Part shown: piece after piece, positions 20,235-29,068 of the stretch
Layout of the letters: every line of letters begins with the position of its first letter
How positions within the stretch are numbered: the stretch's first letter is position 1
NCBI RefSeq assembly: GCF_020531905.1
Contig: NZ_JAJAWG010000001.1
Location: 1 to 64,000, forward strand
Length of the DNA stretch: 64,000 bases
Origin: Deefgea salmonis
Lineage (GTDB): Bacteria; Pseudomonadota; Gammaproteobacteria; Burkholderiales; Chitinibacteraceae
Direction of reading: 5' to 3'
Notes under the pieces: model-generated
Database searches by the model: none
Told to the model about the DNA's origin: nothing
Seen by the model: only the letters and a program-made list of their open reading frames with translations
Made by a program: the position numbers and the translations under genes

Positions 20235-20261
20235 TAAAGAATTTCAAACTTGGGTCGATAA
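20235..20261 (+). promoter_or_regulatory. sigma-28 (FliA) type promoter of flgMN
   Basis: TAAA at 20235-20238 and GTCGATAA at 20254-20261 are separated by exactly 15 bases, one mismatch from the FliA consensus TAAA-N15-GCCGATAA. It lies 55 bases upstream of the flgM start, so flgMN is likely a class-3 flagellar operon under the sigma factor that FlgM itself inhibits. Confidence 0.8.
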
Positions 20262-20316
20262 TTGGCATAATGGAAGAAATTGACTGTGCGCCATTAAATT
20301 GGCATAGGATGCAATC

Positions 20317-20607
20317 ATGAAAATTGACAACTCTGGCAAGCCATTAGCCAATATCGCTACGCGGCCGCTTGAAGGGCGTGTTGCTGCGAAGGCTGAGCAA
20401 GCGACAGAAAAAAACAGCGTTAGCATCAATCCCTTAGCGGCTCAATTATCCAATGTCGCGGGGGCAGGTAAAAGCGAATCGACTTTTGATGCTGAAAAAG
20501 TGGCTCAAATTCGTCAAGCGATTGCTGATGGCCGTTTTGCAATCAAGCCAGAGGCAATTGCCGATGGCTTACTGTCGAGTGTGAAAGCACTGCTTGCTCG
20601 TCCATGA
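20317..20607 (+). CDS. flgM: anti-sigma-28 factor FlgM
   Basis: 96-residue negative regulator that binds FliA until the hook-basal body is complete and FlgM is exported. The N-terminal half is disordered and Ala/Lys-rich. The C-terminal sigma-binding helices are recognisable (FDAEKVAQIRQAIADGRFAI and PEAIADGLLSSVKALL). It sits directly behind a sigma-28-type promoter, and its stop overlaps the flgN start by four bases, so the two are translationally coupled. Confidence 0.92.
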   Translation: MKIDNSGKPLANIATRPLEGRVAAKAEQATEKNSVSINPLAAQLSNVAGAGKSESTFDAEKVAQIRQAIADGRFAIKPEAIADGLLSSVKALLARP

Positions 20608-21068
20608 GCTCTCCGGTTGATCTGTATCCGTCAATTGCAATAGAGCTGCTCGAGGTTGAGCGGCTTGTGGCGTTAATGCAACGTGAACAAGATATTTTGG
20701 TCAATCGTCAGTTTGATCAAATGAATGATTTGCTGGTATTGAAAACACGGGCGGTGCAACAGCTTGAAATGGCAACCCAATGCCGCTTGCAATGTGCACA
20801 GCAATTGAATTTACATACCGCATCACAATTGAGTGATTATTTGCTCGGTGATCGCAAAATTGCGCCGCAATGGCAGCAATTACAGCAGCAAGCCAAGCTG
20901 GCCGAAGTGCTCAATCGCAGTAATGCACAATTGGTGCAATGCCATGAAGAGGCAAATCGCCATTTATTAAGCTTGCTTTCTAAAGAAAAAAATCAAGAAA
21001 TCGCCTATAGCGCCAATGGTCGTTTACGCCATCAGCCCACTTTAGGCCGACCGCTCGATCGTGCTTAA
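20604..21068 (+). CDS. flgN: flagellar export chaperone FlgN
   Basis: 154-residue FlgN-type chaperone, a long helical protein that escorts the hook-junction proteins FlgK and FlgL to the export gate. The sequence is almost entirely helix-forming with Leu/Glu/Gln heptads (EVERLVALMQREQDIL, LLVLKTRAVQQLEMA, RSNAQLVQCHEEANRHLLSLL). Family similarity is weak outside the helices, as is usual for FlgN. The call therefore leans on position, since the start overlaps the flgM stop (ATGA) in the standard flgM-flgN order. Confidence 0.85.
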   Translation: MSSPVDLYPSIAIELLEVERLVALMQREQDILVNRQFDQMNDLLVLKTRAVQQLEMATQCRLQCAQQLNLHTASQLSDYLLGDRKIAPQWQQLQQQAKLAEVLNRSNAQLVQCHEEANRHLLSLLSKEKNQEIAYSANGRLRHQPTLGRPLDRA

Positions 21069-21496
21069 TGCCTTGCAGGTCTGATCTGCTGGCGGGCTCA
21101 ATCCCTCTATTTTTAAATTCATCTCGATCCCTTGCACTTTAGCAGGCTAAAAAATCAAACCGTCGGTGCTTGTCGGTTGGATCATCAGGCTTTTTTTGAG
21201 TTGTTGCGCCTTGTATTTTGCCATTTAGCCTTGGTGTGGACGACGCGTGTGCTGATTTTATCTATGCTCAGTGTTCATTTTTACGCTTATTAATTACGAC
21301 GATCTAGAGTGGTTGTCAGTGTAGACTGCGATTATATTTACAATTAACCTGTATTTTATTTTGTTGCTCGTAAGTAATTGGCGGTTTGATTGCGTGCGTG
21401 CGCTTGAGTTACAGGGGCACAGGAATGCGGTGATGGCTATTTGATGAACATGAGCGATGATAAAACATCGTTCACGATTGAAATAAGGGGTTGGTA
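21069..21496. other. gene-free region upstream of lutABC
   Basis: No credible coding frame. Just before lutA, GAGCGATG (21452-21459) and CATCGTTC (21466-21473) form an 8-6-8 inverted repeat with one wobble. That is a plausible operator for a lactate-responsive regulator, but it is not a recognised consensus. The remainder is AT-rich leader with nothing I can name. Confidence 0.4.
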
Positions 21497-22267
21497 ATGA
21501 CGATGACGCCGATTGCGCCACGCGTGGCTTTGTTTGTGCCGTGCTTTATTGATGCGAGCTTTCCTGAGATCGGGGTTGCGACGCTGCAATTACTCGAGCG
21601 CTTGGGGTGTATTGTGGAGTATCCATTCAATCAAACCTGCTGTGGTCAGCCGCTCGCCAATGAAGGGGATCAAAAAAATGCAGCAGCTTGCGAAGCATTA
21701 TTTGTCCAAAACTTTGCGGGTTACGATTATATCGTCGGCCCATCCGCCAGCTGCATTCATCATATTCGACAACATTTAGATGCCATTGAGCAAACTGCTG
21801 ACGTGACGCACGTGCGAACGCATGCGTATGAATTAGTTGAATTTTTACACGATATATTGCAAATCCATGATTTTCCTTGGGCGTCATTCCCGCACAAAGT
21901 AGCTTTGCACAATAGCTGTACTTCGTTGCGTAGTCTGCAACCACCTTTGGCATCAATGTCAGAAATTAGTGGGCCAGCTTTTTCTAAGCCGAAAGCGTTG
22001 CTGGCCAATGTACCGGGCATCGAATGGGTTGAGTTAGAGCGCGCCGATGAGTGCTGTGGTTTTGGAGGCTTGTTTTCTGTTTTTGAGGAGGGCGTGTCGG
22101 CCAAAATGGGGTATGACAAGGTGGATGATCAACGACGAGCGGGGGCGGAATATATTGTCTCGGCCGACATGAGTTGCTTGATGCATCAAAAGGGTTGCGC
22201 GCAGCGCTTAGGGTATGGACAAAAATACATTCATATTGCCCAGATTTTGAATGGAGACGCACAATGA
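21497..22267 (+). CDS. lutA: L-lactate utilization protein LutA ((Fe-S)-binding oxidoreductase)
   Basis: 256-residue member of the LutA/YkgE/LldE family, one subunit of the LutABC iron-sulfur complex that oxidises L-lactate to pyruvate. Two cysteine-rich CCG domains are visible: YPFNQTCCGQPLANEG near residues 45-60 and ADECCGFGGLFSV near 180-195, with SASCIHHIR and SADMSCLMHQKG supplying further cysteines. The ATG at 21497 is preferred over an in-frame TTG two codons upstream. It overlaps lutB by four bases (ATGA), giving a tight lutABC operon. Confidence 0.92.
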   Translation: MTMTPIAPRVALFVPCFIDASFPEIGVATLQLLERLGCIVEYPFNQTCCGQPLANEGDQKNAAACEALFVQNFAGYDYIVGPSASCIHHIRQHLDAIEQTADVTHVRTHAYELVEFLHDILQIHDFPWASFPHKVALHNSCTSLRSLQPPLASMSEISGPAFSKPKALLANVPGIEWVELERADECCGFGGLFSVFEEGVSAKMGYDKVDDQRRAGAEYIVSADMSCLMHQKGCAQRLGYGQKYIHIAQILNGDAQ

Positions 22268-23649
22268 AACCGGTTGATCAATCGGCCGCTGCAGATGTTT
22301 TTATCGCCGATGTGCAGCATGAACGTTTTCATGATCATCACTTGTGGGACTTAAGAAAAGGGCGCGATCAAGAGCGAGATCATATCCCTGAGTGGGAAAC
22401 GCTGCGCCAGCTCGCGTCGGATATTAAAGCGCATACGCTGACGCATTTGGCGGACTATCTAGAAGAGTTTGAGCGCAACGCTACAGCCAATGGGGTGCAG
22501 GTGCATTGGGCACAAAATGCCCAAGAGCATAATCGGATTGTTGGCGAGATTTTTGAAGCGCGGCAAGTTAAAACCGTGATTAAAAGCAAGTCGATGCTCA
22601 CGGATGAATGCCAGATGCGACCGTATTTGGCCGAGCGCGGGATTACGGTAATTGAATCGGATTTGGGCGAGCGGATTCAGCAATTGGATGATGACCAACC
22701 ACCGAGTCATATCGTAGTGCCGGCAGTGCATAAATTACGAGGTGATGTTGCAAAATTATTTGCCCGGACAATTCATTCTGACCCTAATAATGACGACCCC
22801 AAAGTATTAAGTGAAGCTGGACGACAAAGCTTGCGCCCGCATTTTTTAGCCACCGATGCGGGAATGACAGGGGCGAATTACTTGATCGCAGAGACCGGTA
22901 GTTTTGTGGTGTGTACCAATGAAGGTAATGCCGACATTAGCGCCAATTTACCACCCTTGCATGTCGCCTCGGTTGGGATTGAAAAACTGATTCCGCGTAT
23001 CGAAGATCTGGGGGTATTTATTCGCCTGTTGTCACGCAGTGCCTTAGGTTCGCCCATTACGCAATATACCTCGCACTTTCGCGCGCCACGCGATGGCGGT
23101 GAAATGCATATTGTGTTGGTTGATAACGGCCGCTCAGCACGATTGGGGATGACTGATTTTTGGACTTCACTCAAGTGTATTCGCTGCGGGGCGTGCATGA
23201 ATACTTGTCCAGTGTATCGGCGCAGTGGTGGTTTAAGTTATGGCAGTGTATATCCGGGGCCCATTGGGGTAATTTTAAATCCAGCGATTGATTTACATCG
23301 CTATCGTGCTTTGCCCTATGCATCCACCATGAATGGCAGTTGTACCAGCGTATGCCCAGTCAAAATCAATATTCACGAGCAAATCTATCAATGGCGGCGA
23401 ATTATAAGTGAAAAACAAGAGCTACCGCTATTGCGTCGAACTGCGCTGGATGTCGCCGCCAAAGTATTGGCAAGCCCGGTATTATATCGGCGCGTCATTG
23501 CTGGGCTTGATCAAGTTAGTCGCGATTTCCCACGGGCATTAATTTATAACCCACTCAATGCTTGGGGCTTGCAAAGAGAGATGCCTGAAGCGCCCCAAGC
23601 CACATTTCATCAGTGGTGGGCCAAAAACCGAGGTGCTGATCATGAGTAG
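22264..23649 (+). CDS. lutB: L-lactate utilization protein LutB (iron-sulfur subunit)
   Basis: 461 residues. The N-terminal two thirds are the LUD domain (KSMLTDECQMRPYLAERGI, AETGSFVVCTNEGNA). The C-terminal third carries two [4Fe-4S] ferredoxin motifs, CIRCGACMNTCPVYR and CTSVCPVKINIHEQI, followed by a DUF3390-like tail. It is the large Fe-S subunit of the lactate-oxidising LutABC complex, at the cytoplasmic face of the membrane. The start at 22264 overlaps the lutA stop. The open frame extends 30 codons further up into lutA, but those residues are not part of the family. Confidence 0.93.
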   Translation: MKPVDQSAAADVFIADVQHERFHDHHLWDLRKGRDQERDHIPEWETLRQLASDIKAHTLTHLADYLEEFERNATANGVQVHWAQNAQEHNRIVGEIFEARQVKTVIKSKSMLTDECQMRPYLAERGITVIESDLGERIQQLDDDQPPSHIVVPAVHKLRGDVAKLFARTIHSDPNNDDPKVLSEAGRQSLRPHFLATDAGMTGANYLIAETGSFVVCTNEGNADISANLPPLHVASVGIEKLIPRIEDLGVFIRLLSRSALGSPITQYTSHFRAPRDGGEMHIVLVDNGRSARLGMTDFWTSLKCIRCGACMNTCPVYRRSGGLSYGSVYPGPIGVILNPAIDLHRYRALPYASTMNGSCTSVCPVKINIHEQIYQWRRIISEKQELPLLRRTALDVAAKVLASPVLYRRVIAGLDQVSRDFPRALIYNPLNAWGLQREMPEAPQATFHQWWAKNRGADHE

Positions 23650-24241
23650 TCGCGATATTATTTTGGCGCAAGTACGCGTCAATCAGCCGCCGGCAAGTGA
23701 TTTACCCAAAGTGGCGTTGTTTGATGCCGATTTGCCAAGTCCATGGCCGCAATTTCAAGCGAGTTTGCGACGGATGGGCGGGCAAGTATTGGATTGTCCT
23801 GATGGTGTGCATTTGAACGCTTTACTGGCACAACATTTTCCGGAAGCTAAAATAATTGCTTCGGTCGTTCCCGAATTGGTGGGTAATTTTCGTGTTTTGC
23901 AAGGCGAAGATCCGCATCGCTTGGCCGAGGTGGATATCGCTGTGGTGCGTGCGCGGTTTGCCGTTGCTGAAACCGGTAGCGTTTGCTTTACCGAGCAAGA
24001 GCTGGTGATTAATGCACTGGCTTATTTGGCGCAGCATTTGGTCGTTTTGTTGGATGTGGATGAGATTGTTGGCAATCTACATCACGCTTATCAACGCCCT
24101 GAGTTTCGATCGGCTCGATATGCAGTACTGCATAGCGGCCCTTCGGCGACGGCTGATATTGAAGGCACTTTAGTGCATGGTGCACAGGGGGTGCGTTCAT
24201 TGTCGGTCATTGCGTATCAACGCAGTCATGATATTGTGTGA
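23642..24241 (+). CDS. lutC: L-lactate utilization protein LutC (LUD domain)
   Basis: 199-residue single LUD-domain protein, third component of LutABC. Recognisable features are MSSRDIILAQVR at the start, the VDIAVVRARFAVAETGSVCF core and a C-terminal HSGPSATADIEGTLVHGAQGVRSLSVI, which is the most conserved LUD segment. The ATG at 23642 overlaps the lutB stop by eight bases. No lactate permease (lldP) or lutR regulator lies within the window. Confidence 0.92.
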   Translation: MSSRDIILAQVRVNQPPASDLPKVALFDADLPSPWPQFQASLRRMGGQVLDCPDGVHLNALLAQHFPEAKIIASVVPELVGNFRVLQGEDPHRLAEVDIAVVRARFAVAETGSVCFTEQELVINALAYLAQHLVVLLDVDEIVGNLHHAYQRPEFRSARYAVLHSGPSATADIEGTLVHGAQGVRSLSVIAYQRSHDIV

Positions 24242-24315
24242 GTGGGTGAGTTTTTTATGTTTTATGTCAGATTTTAACGGTACTTTTAATCACAACTAAT
24301 CCTAGGGGCGTCATT

Positions 24316-24723
24316 ATGAATATTGCCAGTTTTACTGATTTACTGACTGCTGCTCGCGCCCAGCCAACACCACAAAGGTTATTGTTTGTTTTTACAGGTG
24401 CAGGTTTGCCTGAAGGAGCGAGTGCCGAGCAAGTGGCTCAGTTTACCGCCCAGCAGGCTGGCGAACTGACGCCTTTAATGTACGTGGATAAATCGCCGCT
24501 AGAGCTAAGTACGTTCGCGGTTTTGACGGCGGAATCAACACAGTTAATTCCCACTTGGGATGTTGTCTTTGTCGCTGGTTTAGGTGGCAAGGGTCAGCTA
24601 GCGCCGACCCATGATGAAATTGAGGGCGCATTTCAACGAATGATGGCAGCAATTCAATCGGGAGCGGTCCAGCAATTTTTAGCATTTCGCCGTAATGGTG
24701 AGTTGGTGCAGTTGATTGCGTGA
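24316..24723 (+). CDS. conserved hypothetical protein (family often mislabelled ribonucleotide reductase subunit alpha)
   Basis: 135-residue cytosolic protein without signal peptide or membrane segment. It matches a proteobacterial family with the pattern FxDLLxAARxQPxPQRLLFVF near the N-terminus, PLMYVDKSPLEL in the middle and a closing segment rich in hydrophobics (AIQSGAVQQFLAFRRNGELVQL). From memory, members are often annotated ribonucleotide reductase subunit alpha, but no reductase catalytic feature is present and I reject that function. It follows lutC by 74 bases on the same strand and could be co-transcribed. IS66 debris begins immediately after it. The function is unknown. Confidence 0.75.
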   Translation: MNIASFTDLLTAARAQPTPQRLLFVFTGAGLPEGASAEQVAQFTAQQAGELTPLMYVDKSPLELSTFAVLTAESTQLIPTWDVVFVAGLGGKGQLAPTHDEIEGAFQRMMAAIQSGAVQQFLAFRRNGELVQLIA

Positions 24724-24771
24724 TTTCATGTGGCGGGCAGTTACACGCTGTTTTTTGAATGGGATATTGCA

Positions 24772-25249
24772 ACCTTTGTCCGGATCGAGTTGTTTGACTG
24801 GGGTTTCGTCGGCATGCAGCACCGTTTCGCCGTTCAGTGGTTCATGCAGCCGATCCGCCAATGGTTGCAACCACCAACTGAGGCTACCAACCCAACTGGC
24901 CAGCGTGCTTTCTGCTAAAGGCAATTCGCTGCGTTCTCCCTCAGCAGCACTTTGAAGCGATTACTGCGCTGATTGCGAAATGCATATGCTGCACCTTCGA
25001 CGGGTGAACGCTGCAAACGGGCGTGAATCTTGGCCGACAAACCCTCAATGCCGAGGCGCATATCGGCTGGCTCGACGACCAATTGCAGCAAGGTGAATGG
25101 TGGCATCATGCCAAAGCGCGCAATAAAGCCGCGACCCAAGCCGGATCGATTGCCGCAGGCAAAGTAAGCGTCACACCGGAGGGGAAATTCAAGTTCAACT
25201 GCGCCGCAAAGAGGTCGCGCCATTGTGCTGGCACGATGCTCGAAGCCAT
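24772..25249 (-). pseudogene. degenerate IS66-family element (tnpA, tnpB and tnpC fragments)
   Basis: Three consecutive minus-strand remnants in IS66 order. 25106-25249 encodes a TnpA C-terminus (FPSGVTLTLPAAIDPAWVAALLRALA). Its TGA overlaps the ATG of a TnpB fragment at 24915-25109 (ADMRLGIEGLSAKIHARL, AYAFRNQRSNRFKVLL), which stops after 64 codons. From about 24940 to 24772, in another frame, comes a TnpC piece (LAESTLASWVGSLSWWLQPLADRL, then VLHADETPVKQLDP with part of the DDE region). Most of tnpB and tnpC is deleted, so the element cannot transpose. A 9-bp inverted repeat (25338-25346 / 25356-25364) lies beyond it. Confidence 0.85.
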
Positions 25250-25477
25250 CCCTGCTGCGCTCCCAAAAATCAAAAGCGCAGCATGCCTAAATTAAAACGA
25301 CAATTGGGGTGGGGCGGTAACATCCTTACGCCCGGCTTGCTTTCGTGAGGCATTAACGAAAGCAGCACAATCATCAACTTGAGAAGCAGGTGTATCGTCT
25401 CACCTAAATTCAAGTTCGCAATAGTGCAAAGCGGCTGGTTATTAATGGCTGTATAAGCCGAAATCTGACACGCAAAA

Positions 25478-27079
25478 TCAAGTGCTTAATGTGGCCTGAT
25501 ATTGTTGCCAATAGCCGCGTGCGACAGCGCGCACTGCACGACCAATGTCTTCATAAACCTCATCCTCCAAATTAGCAAACGAAACGCGGGCAGACCAATC
25601 TGGAGCTTCAAAACCATTGCCGTTAAGTAAAACAATGCCATGGTCTTCCGCTAGCTTAAACACGATGTCGAGCGGATGCACGTTGACCTTCATCCACGTC
25701 ACCAACTCTTCGCCCATGTATTTACGAATCCAAAATTCGAAATCGATCAGGCCGTAATAGCGATCAAACAAGGGGCCGATTTCGGGGTTAATGCCCAAAC
25801 CTTCGCTTAGCAAGTGAACGCGCTGATCAACAATATTAATACACGCTTTTTGATACGCTTTTTCTTCATCGATCAATTCGCTAATCGAGAATAATGTCAT
25901 CATCACTTGCTGCGGCAACGATAAGCCAGCAGTGTGATTAAGCGCCACGTCACGGCTGTCGGCGACGACACGATCAATAAATTTCAGCTGGCGCGGTTCA
26001 AGCGTTAACGTGCTGTAGCGCTTATCGAGCAGTAGTTTGGTTGCTTCGGGTAGATTGGCAATTTTTTCGTCAAAAATATTGTTTTCGTGCACCGCAATTA
26101 CGCCTAGGCGCCAGCCAGTACAACCGAAATATTTACTGTATGAATAAACGCCAATAGTATTCCGCGGAAATTCGCCAAGCAAAGAGCGAAAATCATTAAC
26201 AAACGTGCCATAAACGTCATCGGTCAGAATGATCAGATCAGGGCGCTGCTGCATAATTTTTCCGATACGCTGGATGGTTTCAGCGGATAAGGCCACGGCA
26301 GTTGGATTACCTGGATTGACCAAGAAAAACGCTTTAATTTTTGGGTCGAGTAGCGGTTTAAGGTCTTCTTCGGTCCACTGGAATTTATTTTCCTGGTGTG
26401 CGGTGATATTAACGACGTTGAGTTGATAATCCTCTAGCAGGGGCATTTCAAGATAGGGCGTAAAAATCGGCGTTCCCAGCGCAATTGTGTCGCCGGCATT
26501 GAGTAGGCGATTCGCTTTTAGCGATTTAAATAAATAGCACATTGCTGCTGTGCCACCTTCAACGGCAAATAAATCAAATTTGCCCACCGGGCGTGGATTT
26601 CCGCACATGGCCCACTGCAAATATTCATGAACAATTTGCTCGTTATGCACGAGGATGCGATCAGGAACCGGGTAATTGTCGCCAATGATCGAATCCGTTA
26701 ATTCATGAACAAACGCATCAGCATCAAAGCCAAACCGCATAATTGTCCATGGGATCGCTTTAGCTAAAAAAGCAGCGCCAGGGGTTTGATTTTGCGTTGC
26801 CAACCAATCTTGTAAACGAGCCGCTGAACCGTTGGCTTTAGGCATGCCACCTAAGCCGGCGGGTAAGTTCATTACACGTTTGCTTTCTAGTACTGCAAAT
26901 TGACCAAGGAGAAAGAAACCTTCTCTCGGAGTAGTTGCAACCCAATTAGGATTGCCACGTCCGGCATTCAAAAATATTTTATGCGACGTTCTGGACACTT
27001 TTTTAGCGGCATTGATCAGAAAGTCTTTAATTTCAAACGGGCTGAGATGTTGGTATTCACGTAGCGTAGTAACGTCCAT
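25478..27079 (-). CDS. asdA: aspartate 4-decarboxylase (bifunctional with aspartate aminotransferase)
   Basis: 533-residue PLP enzyme of fold type I that converts L-aspartate to L-alanine plus CO2. The PLP-binding lysine lies in SYSKYFGCTGWRLG, after NPGNPTAVALS and LTDDVYG, which bind the cofactor phosphate and ring. The N-terminal extension HLSPFEIKDFLINAA, the GRGNPNW motif and the ~530-residue length separate it from ordinary aminotransferases. It sits 36 bases downstream of the aspartate:alanine antiporter gene on the same strand, forming the known two-gene proton-motive decarboxylation module. Confidence 0.95.
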   Translation of the reverse strand: MDVTTLREYQHLSPFEIKDFLINAAKKVSRTSHKIFLNAGRGNPNWVATTPREGFFLLGQFAVLESKRVMNLPAGLGGMPKANGSAARLQDWLATQNQTPGAAFLAKAIPWTIMRFGFDADAFVHELTDSIIGDNYPVPDRILVHNEQIVHEYLQWAMCGNPRPVGKFDLFAVEGGTAAMCYLFKSLKANRLLNAGDTIALGTPIFTPYLEMPLLEDYQLNVVNITAHQENKFQWTEEDLKPLLDPKIKAFFLVNPGNPTAVALSAETIQRIGKIMQQRPDLIILTDDVYGTFVNDFRSLLGEFPRNTIGVYSYSKYFGCTGWRLGVIAVHENNIFDEKIANLPEATKLLLDKRYSTLTLEPRQLKFIDRVVADSRDVALNHTAGLSLPQQVMMTLFSISELIDEEKAYQKACINIVDQRVHLLSEGLGINPEIGPLFDRYYGLIDFEFWIRKYMGEELVTWMKVNVHPLDIVFKLAEDHGIVLLNGNGFEAPDWSARVSFANLEDEVYEDIGRAVRAVARGYWQQYQATLST

Positions 27080-27115
27080 TTTGAGCTCCTTAAAGCGATA
27101 AAGTAGAGAGTAGGT

Positions 27116-28801
27116 TCAGCTGTGAGACATCAATAAAACAATGAGCAGACCAAAAATAGTTAGCAAGGTATTGCCAATCGCATATGGCATACCGTAGCCC
27201 AAAGCGGGTACTTTACTTTTGGCTGTTTCCTGAATCATCCCGAGCGCCGCGGTTGTGGTTCGAACGCCGGCGCAAACACCAAACAAAATAGCCGGATGAA
27301 ATTTAAAGACGTAATGCCCCAGATAAATTGCAACAAGCATTGGTACTGATGTCGAAATAATTCCCCAGACAAAGAGGCTGATCCCTACATGCTGTAGACC
27401 AGCAACAAAGCCCGGCCCAGCATTAATACCAACAATGGCGATAAATACATTCAAACCTAAAGTATTCATTAGTGCTAGTGCAGGGGCTGGGATACGGCCA
27501 AAAGTTGGGTGAACAGTTCGCCCATAACTAAGGAGTAGGCCAGCCAGCAAAGCGCCACCGGATGTAGACAAACTCAATGGAATACTTCCAAGCTTGATCG
27601 ACAAAGCACCAATTAAGCCGCCGATAAAAATACCACCAGCGACAGTAACTAGATCCGTATCTTGCACTGGGCGATCAGCATAGCCGAGTGCTTTGGCCGC
27701 AACAGCAATGTGGCGCTCGCTACCGATCAACGTCAGAATGTCGCCGCGCAAAATTTCGGTATTGGGTAGGATCGGAATCTCCACCATATGCCGTGTAATT
27801 TTGGAGAGGTAAATTCCGCGTGCTTGTGGGCTATCAGCAAGTTCTTTTATTGTTTTATTATTAAACGCTTTGTTGGTTATATAGACATCAACCTTATTCA
27901 CTGGCGCGTTTAATAGTTCTTTATCATCAACTTCAGTGGTGTGCGGCTCAATTTGCTCTACAAGCACAGAGCGATGCCCTGATATGGCAAGGACATCTCC
28001 GCCCAAAATCACCGTGTCGCCATCGGCTTCAATAATCGTGTCGCCGCGCCGAACTCGTTCGATAAATACGCGCAAGTTGGGTGCGATGTCGCGCGCTTTT
28101 TTTCCGACTACGCGGCTATTGGAGGAGACTTTGAATGTACGAACTTCGATTTGCCGATATGCAGCGAGCTGACCTGCATCCTGACCAAGGTCACCTCCGA
28201 TCTCTTTTTCATAATCAGCGCAAACTTTAACCAGATCAATGCCCAATAATTTTGGCCCAAGTTGCGCCAAAATTATGGCGGAACCTATCGTGCCGAAGAT
28301 GTACGTCACTGCGTAACCAATTGGAATCGAATCAGCATACGATTTAGCTTGTTCTGGTGTTAAGCCCATATGGTTTATTTGATCGGTAGCAACACCAATC
28401 GCAGATGAAATAGTCTGCGAGCCTGCGTATAAACCAACTGCGTAACCTAAATCAAGATTAGCAAATTTGGCGCAAGCGAATGGCACCAACAGGCATAGCG
28501 CTAACACCAAAACTGAAAAAGCGATTTGGCGTGGACCATCTTTACTTAGCCCTGCAAAAAATTGCGGGCCGACACCGTAACCAACCGCAAAAAGAAACAT
28601 CAAAAAGAAAGTCGATTTAATCGGGCCAGTGATTGTGATACCAAATTGGCCAATGATGACGGCAAATAGTAAAGTTGCGGTCACACTGCCGAGGCCAAAA
28701 CCTGCAATTTTTTTCGGACCTAGCCAAAAACCAAAAGCTAGTGCGAGAAAAATTGATAGCTCAGGATATGAATGCAAAGTATCTAATAACCAGTTCCACA
28801 T
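27116..28801 (-). CDS. aspT: aspartate:alanine antiporter AspT
   Basis: 561-residue inner-membrane exchanger of the AAE family that swaps external aspartate for internal alanine. Two blocks of membrane helices (residues ~10-185 and ~390-560) flank a cytoplasmic region with two RCK-C/TrkA-C-like domains (about 205-375). Helix motifs include FGFWLGPKKIAGFGLGSVTATLL, GSQTISSAIGVATDQIN and the matching second-half SLSTSGGALLAGLLLSYGR. Together with the decarboxylase, electrogenic exchange consumes a cytosolic proton per cycle and so generates proton motive force, as established in Tetragenococcus. It is the first gene of the operon. Confidence 0.95.
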   Translation of the reverse strand: MWNWLLDTLHSYPELSIFLALAFGFWLGPKKIAGFGLGSVTATLLFAVIIGQFGITITGPIKSTFFLMFLFAVGYGVGPQFFAGLSKDGPRQIAFSVLVLALCLLVPFACAKFANLDLGYAVGLYAGSQTISSAIGVATDQINHMGLTPEQAKSYADSIPIGYAVTYIFGTIGSAIILAQLGPKLLGIDLVKVCADYEKEIGGDLGQDAGQLAAYRQIEVRTFKVSSNSRVVGKKARDIAPNLRVFIERVRRGDTIIEADGDTVILGGDVLAISGHRSVLVEQIEPHTTEVDDKELLNAPVNKVDVYITNKAFNNKTIKELADSPQARGIYLSKITRHMVEIPILPNTEILRGDILTLIGSERHIAVAAKALGYADRPVQDTDLVTVAGGIFIGGLIGALSIKLGSIPLSLSTSGGALLAGLLLSYGRTVHPTFGRIPAPALALMNTLGLNVFIAIVGINAGPGFVAGLQHVGISLFVWGIISTSVPMLVAIYLGHYVFKFHPAILFGVCAGVRTTTAALGMIQETAKSKVPALGYGMPYAIGNTLLTIFGLLIVLLMSHS

Positions 28802-28913
28802 ATAAATAATCCAATATTAGAAGTAAAAGTAAATTATAAATTTTTCATGTTTTTCATATTTTATTTTTCCTCATAATTTATTTGCAATTAGGTTTATCGA
28901 TTTACTGAATCTG

Positions 28914-28959
28914 ACTGCTTTGAACTTTCAGCTGGATACGAGTTAAAGTTCAAGGCAGT
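28914..28959. promoter_or_regulatory. long inverted repeat upstream of aspT-asdA
   Basis: A 15-bp arm (28914-28928, ACTGCTTTGAACTTT) pairs with 28945-28959 with a single G:T wobble around a 16-nt loop, 113-158 bases before the aspT start. No T-tract follows on either strand, so an operator or leader structure fits better than a terminator. The binding protein is unknown. Confidence 0.45.
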
Positions 28960-29041
28960 TATTCGGTACCAAGATTAAAACGTTGAATTTTTACTTGACT
29001 ATGCCAAGCCAATATTAAAATATTTAATAGTAATACATTAC

Positions 29042-29068
29042 AAAATCGCTTGTTTGTAAGCGATTTTT
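29042..29068. terminator. orphan terminator-like hairpin
   Basis: AAAATCGCTT (29042-29051), a 6-nt loop and AAGCGATTTTT (29058-29068) make a perfect 10-bp stem with A and T tracts, able to work in both directions. No gene ends beside it. It could terminate a small transcript started near 29030, but no convincing promoter is seen. Confidence 0.55.

Noticed and set aside
24316-24723. Naming this gene ribonucleotide reductase subunit alpha, as similar proteins are often labelled
   Set aside because: 135 residues with none of the catalytic, allosteric or radical motifs of a reductase; the label seems to be a propagated error.
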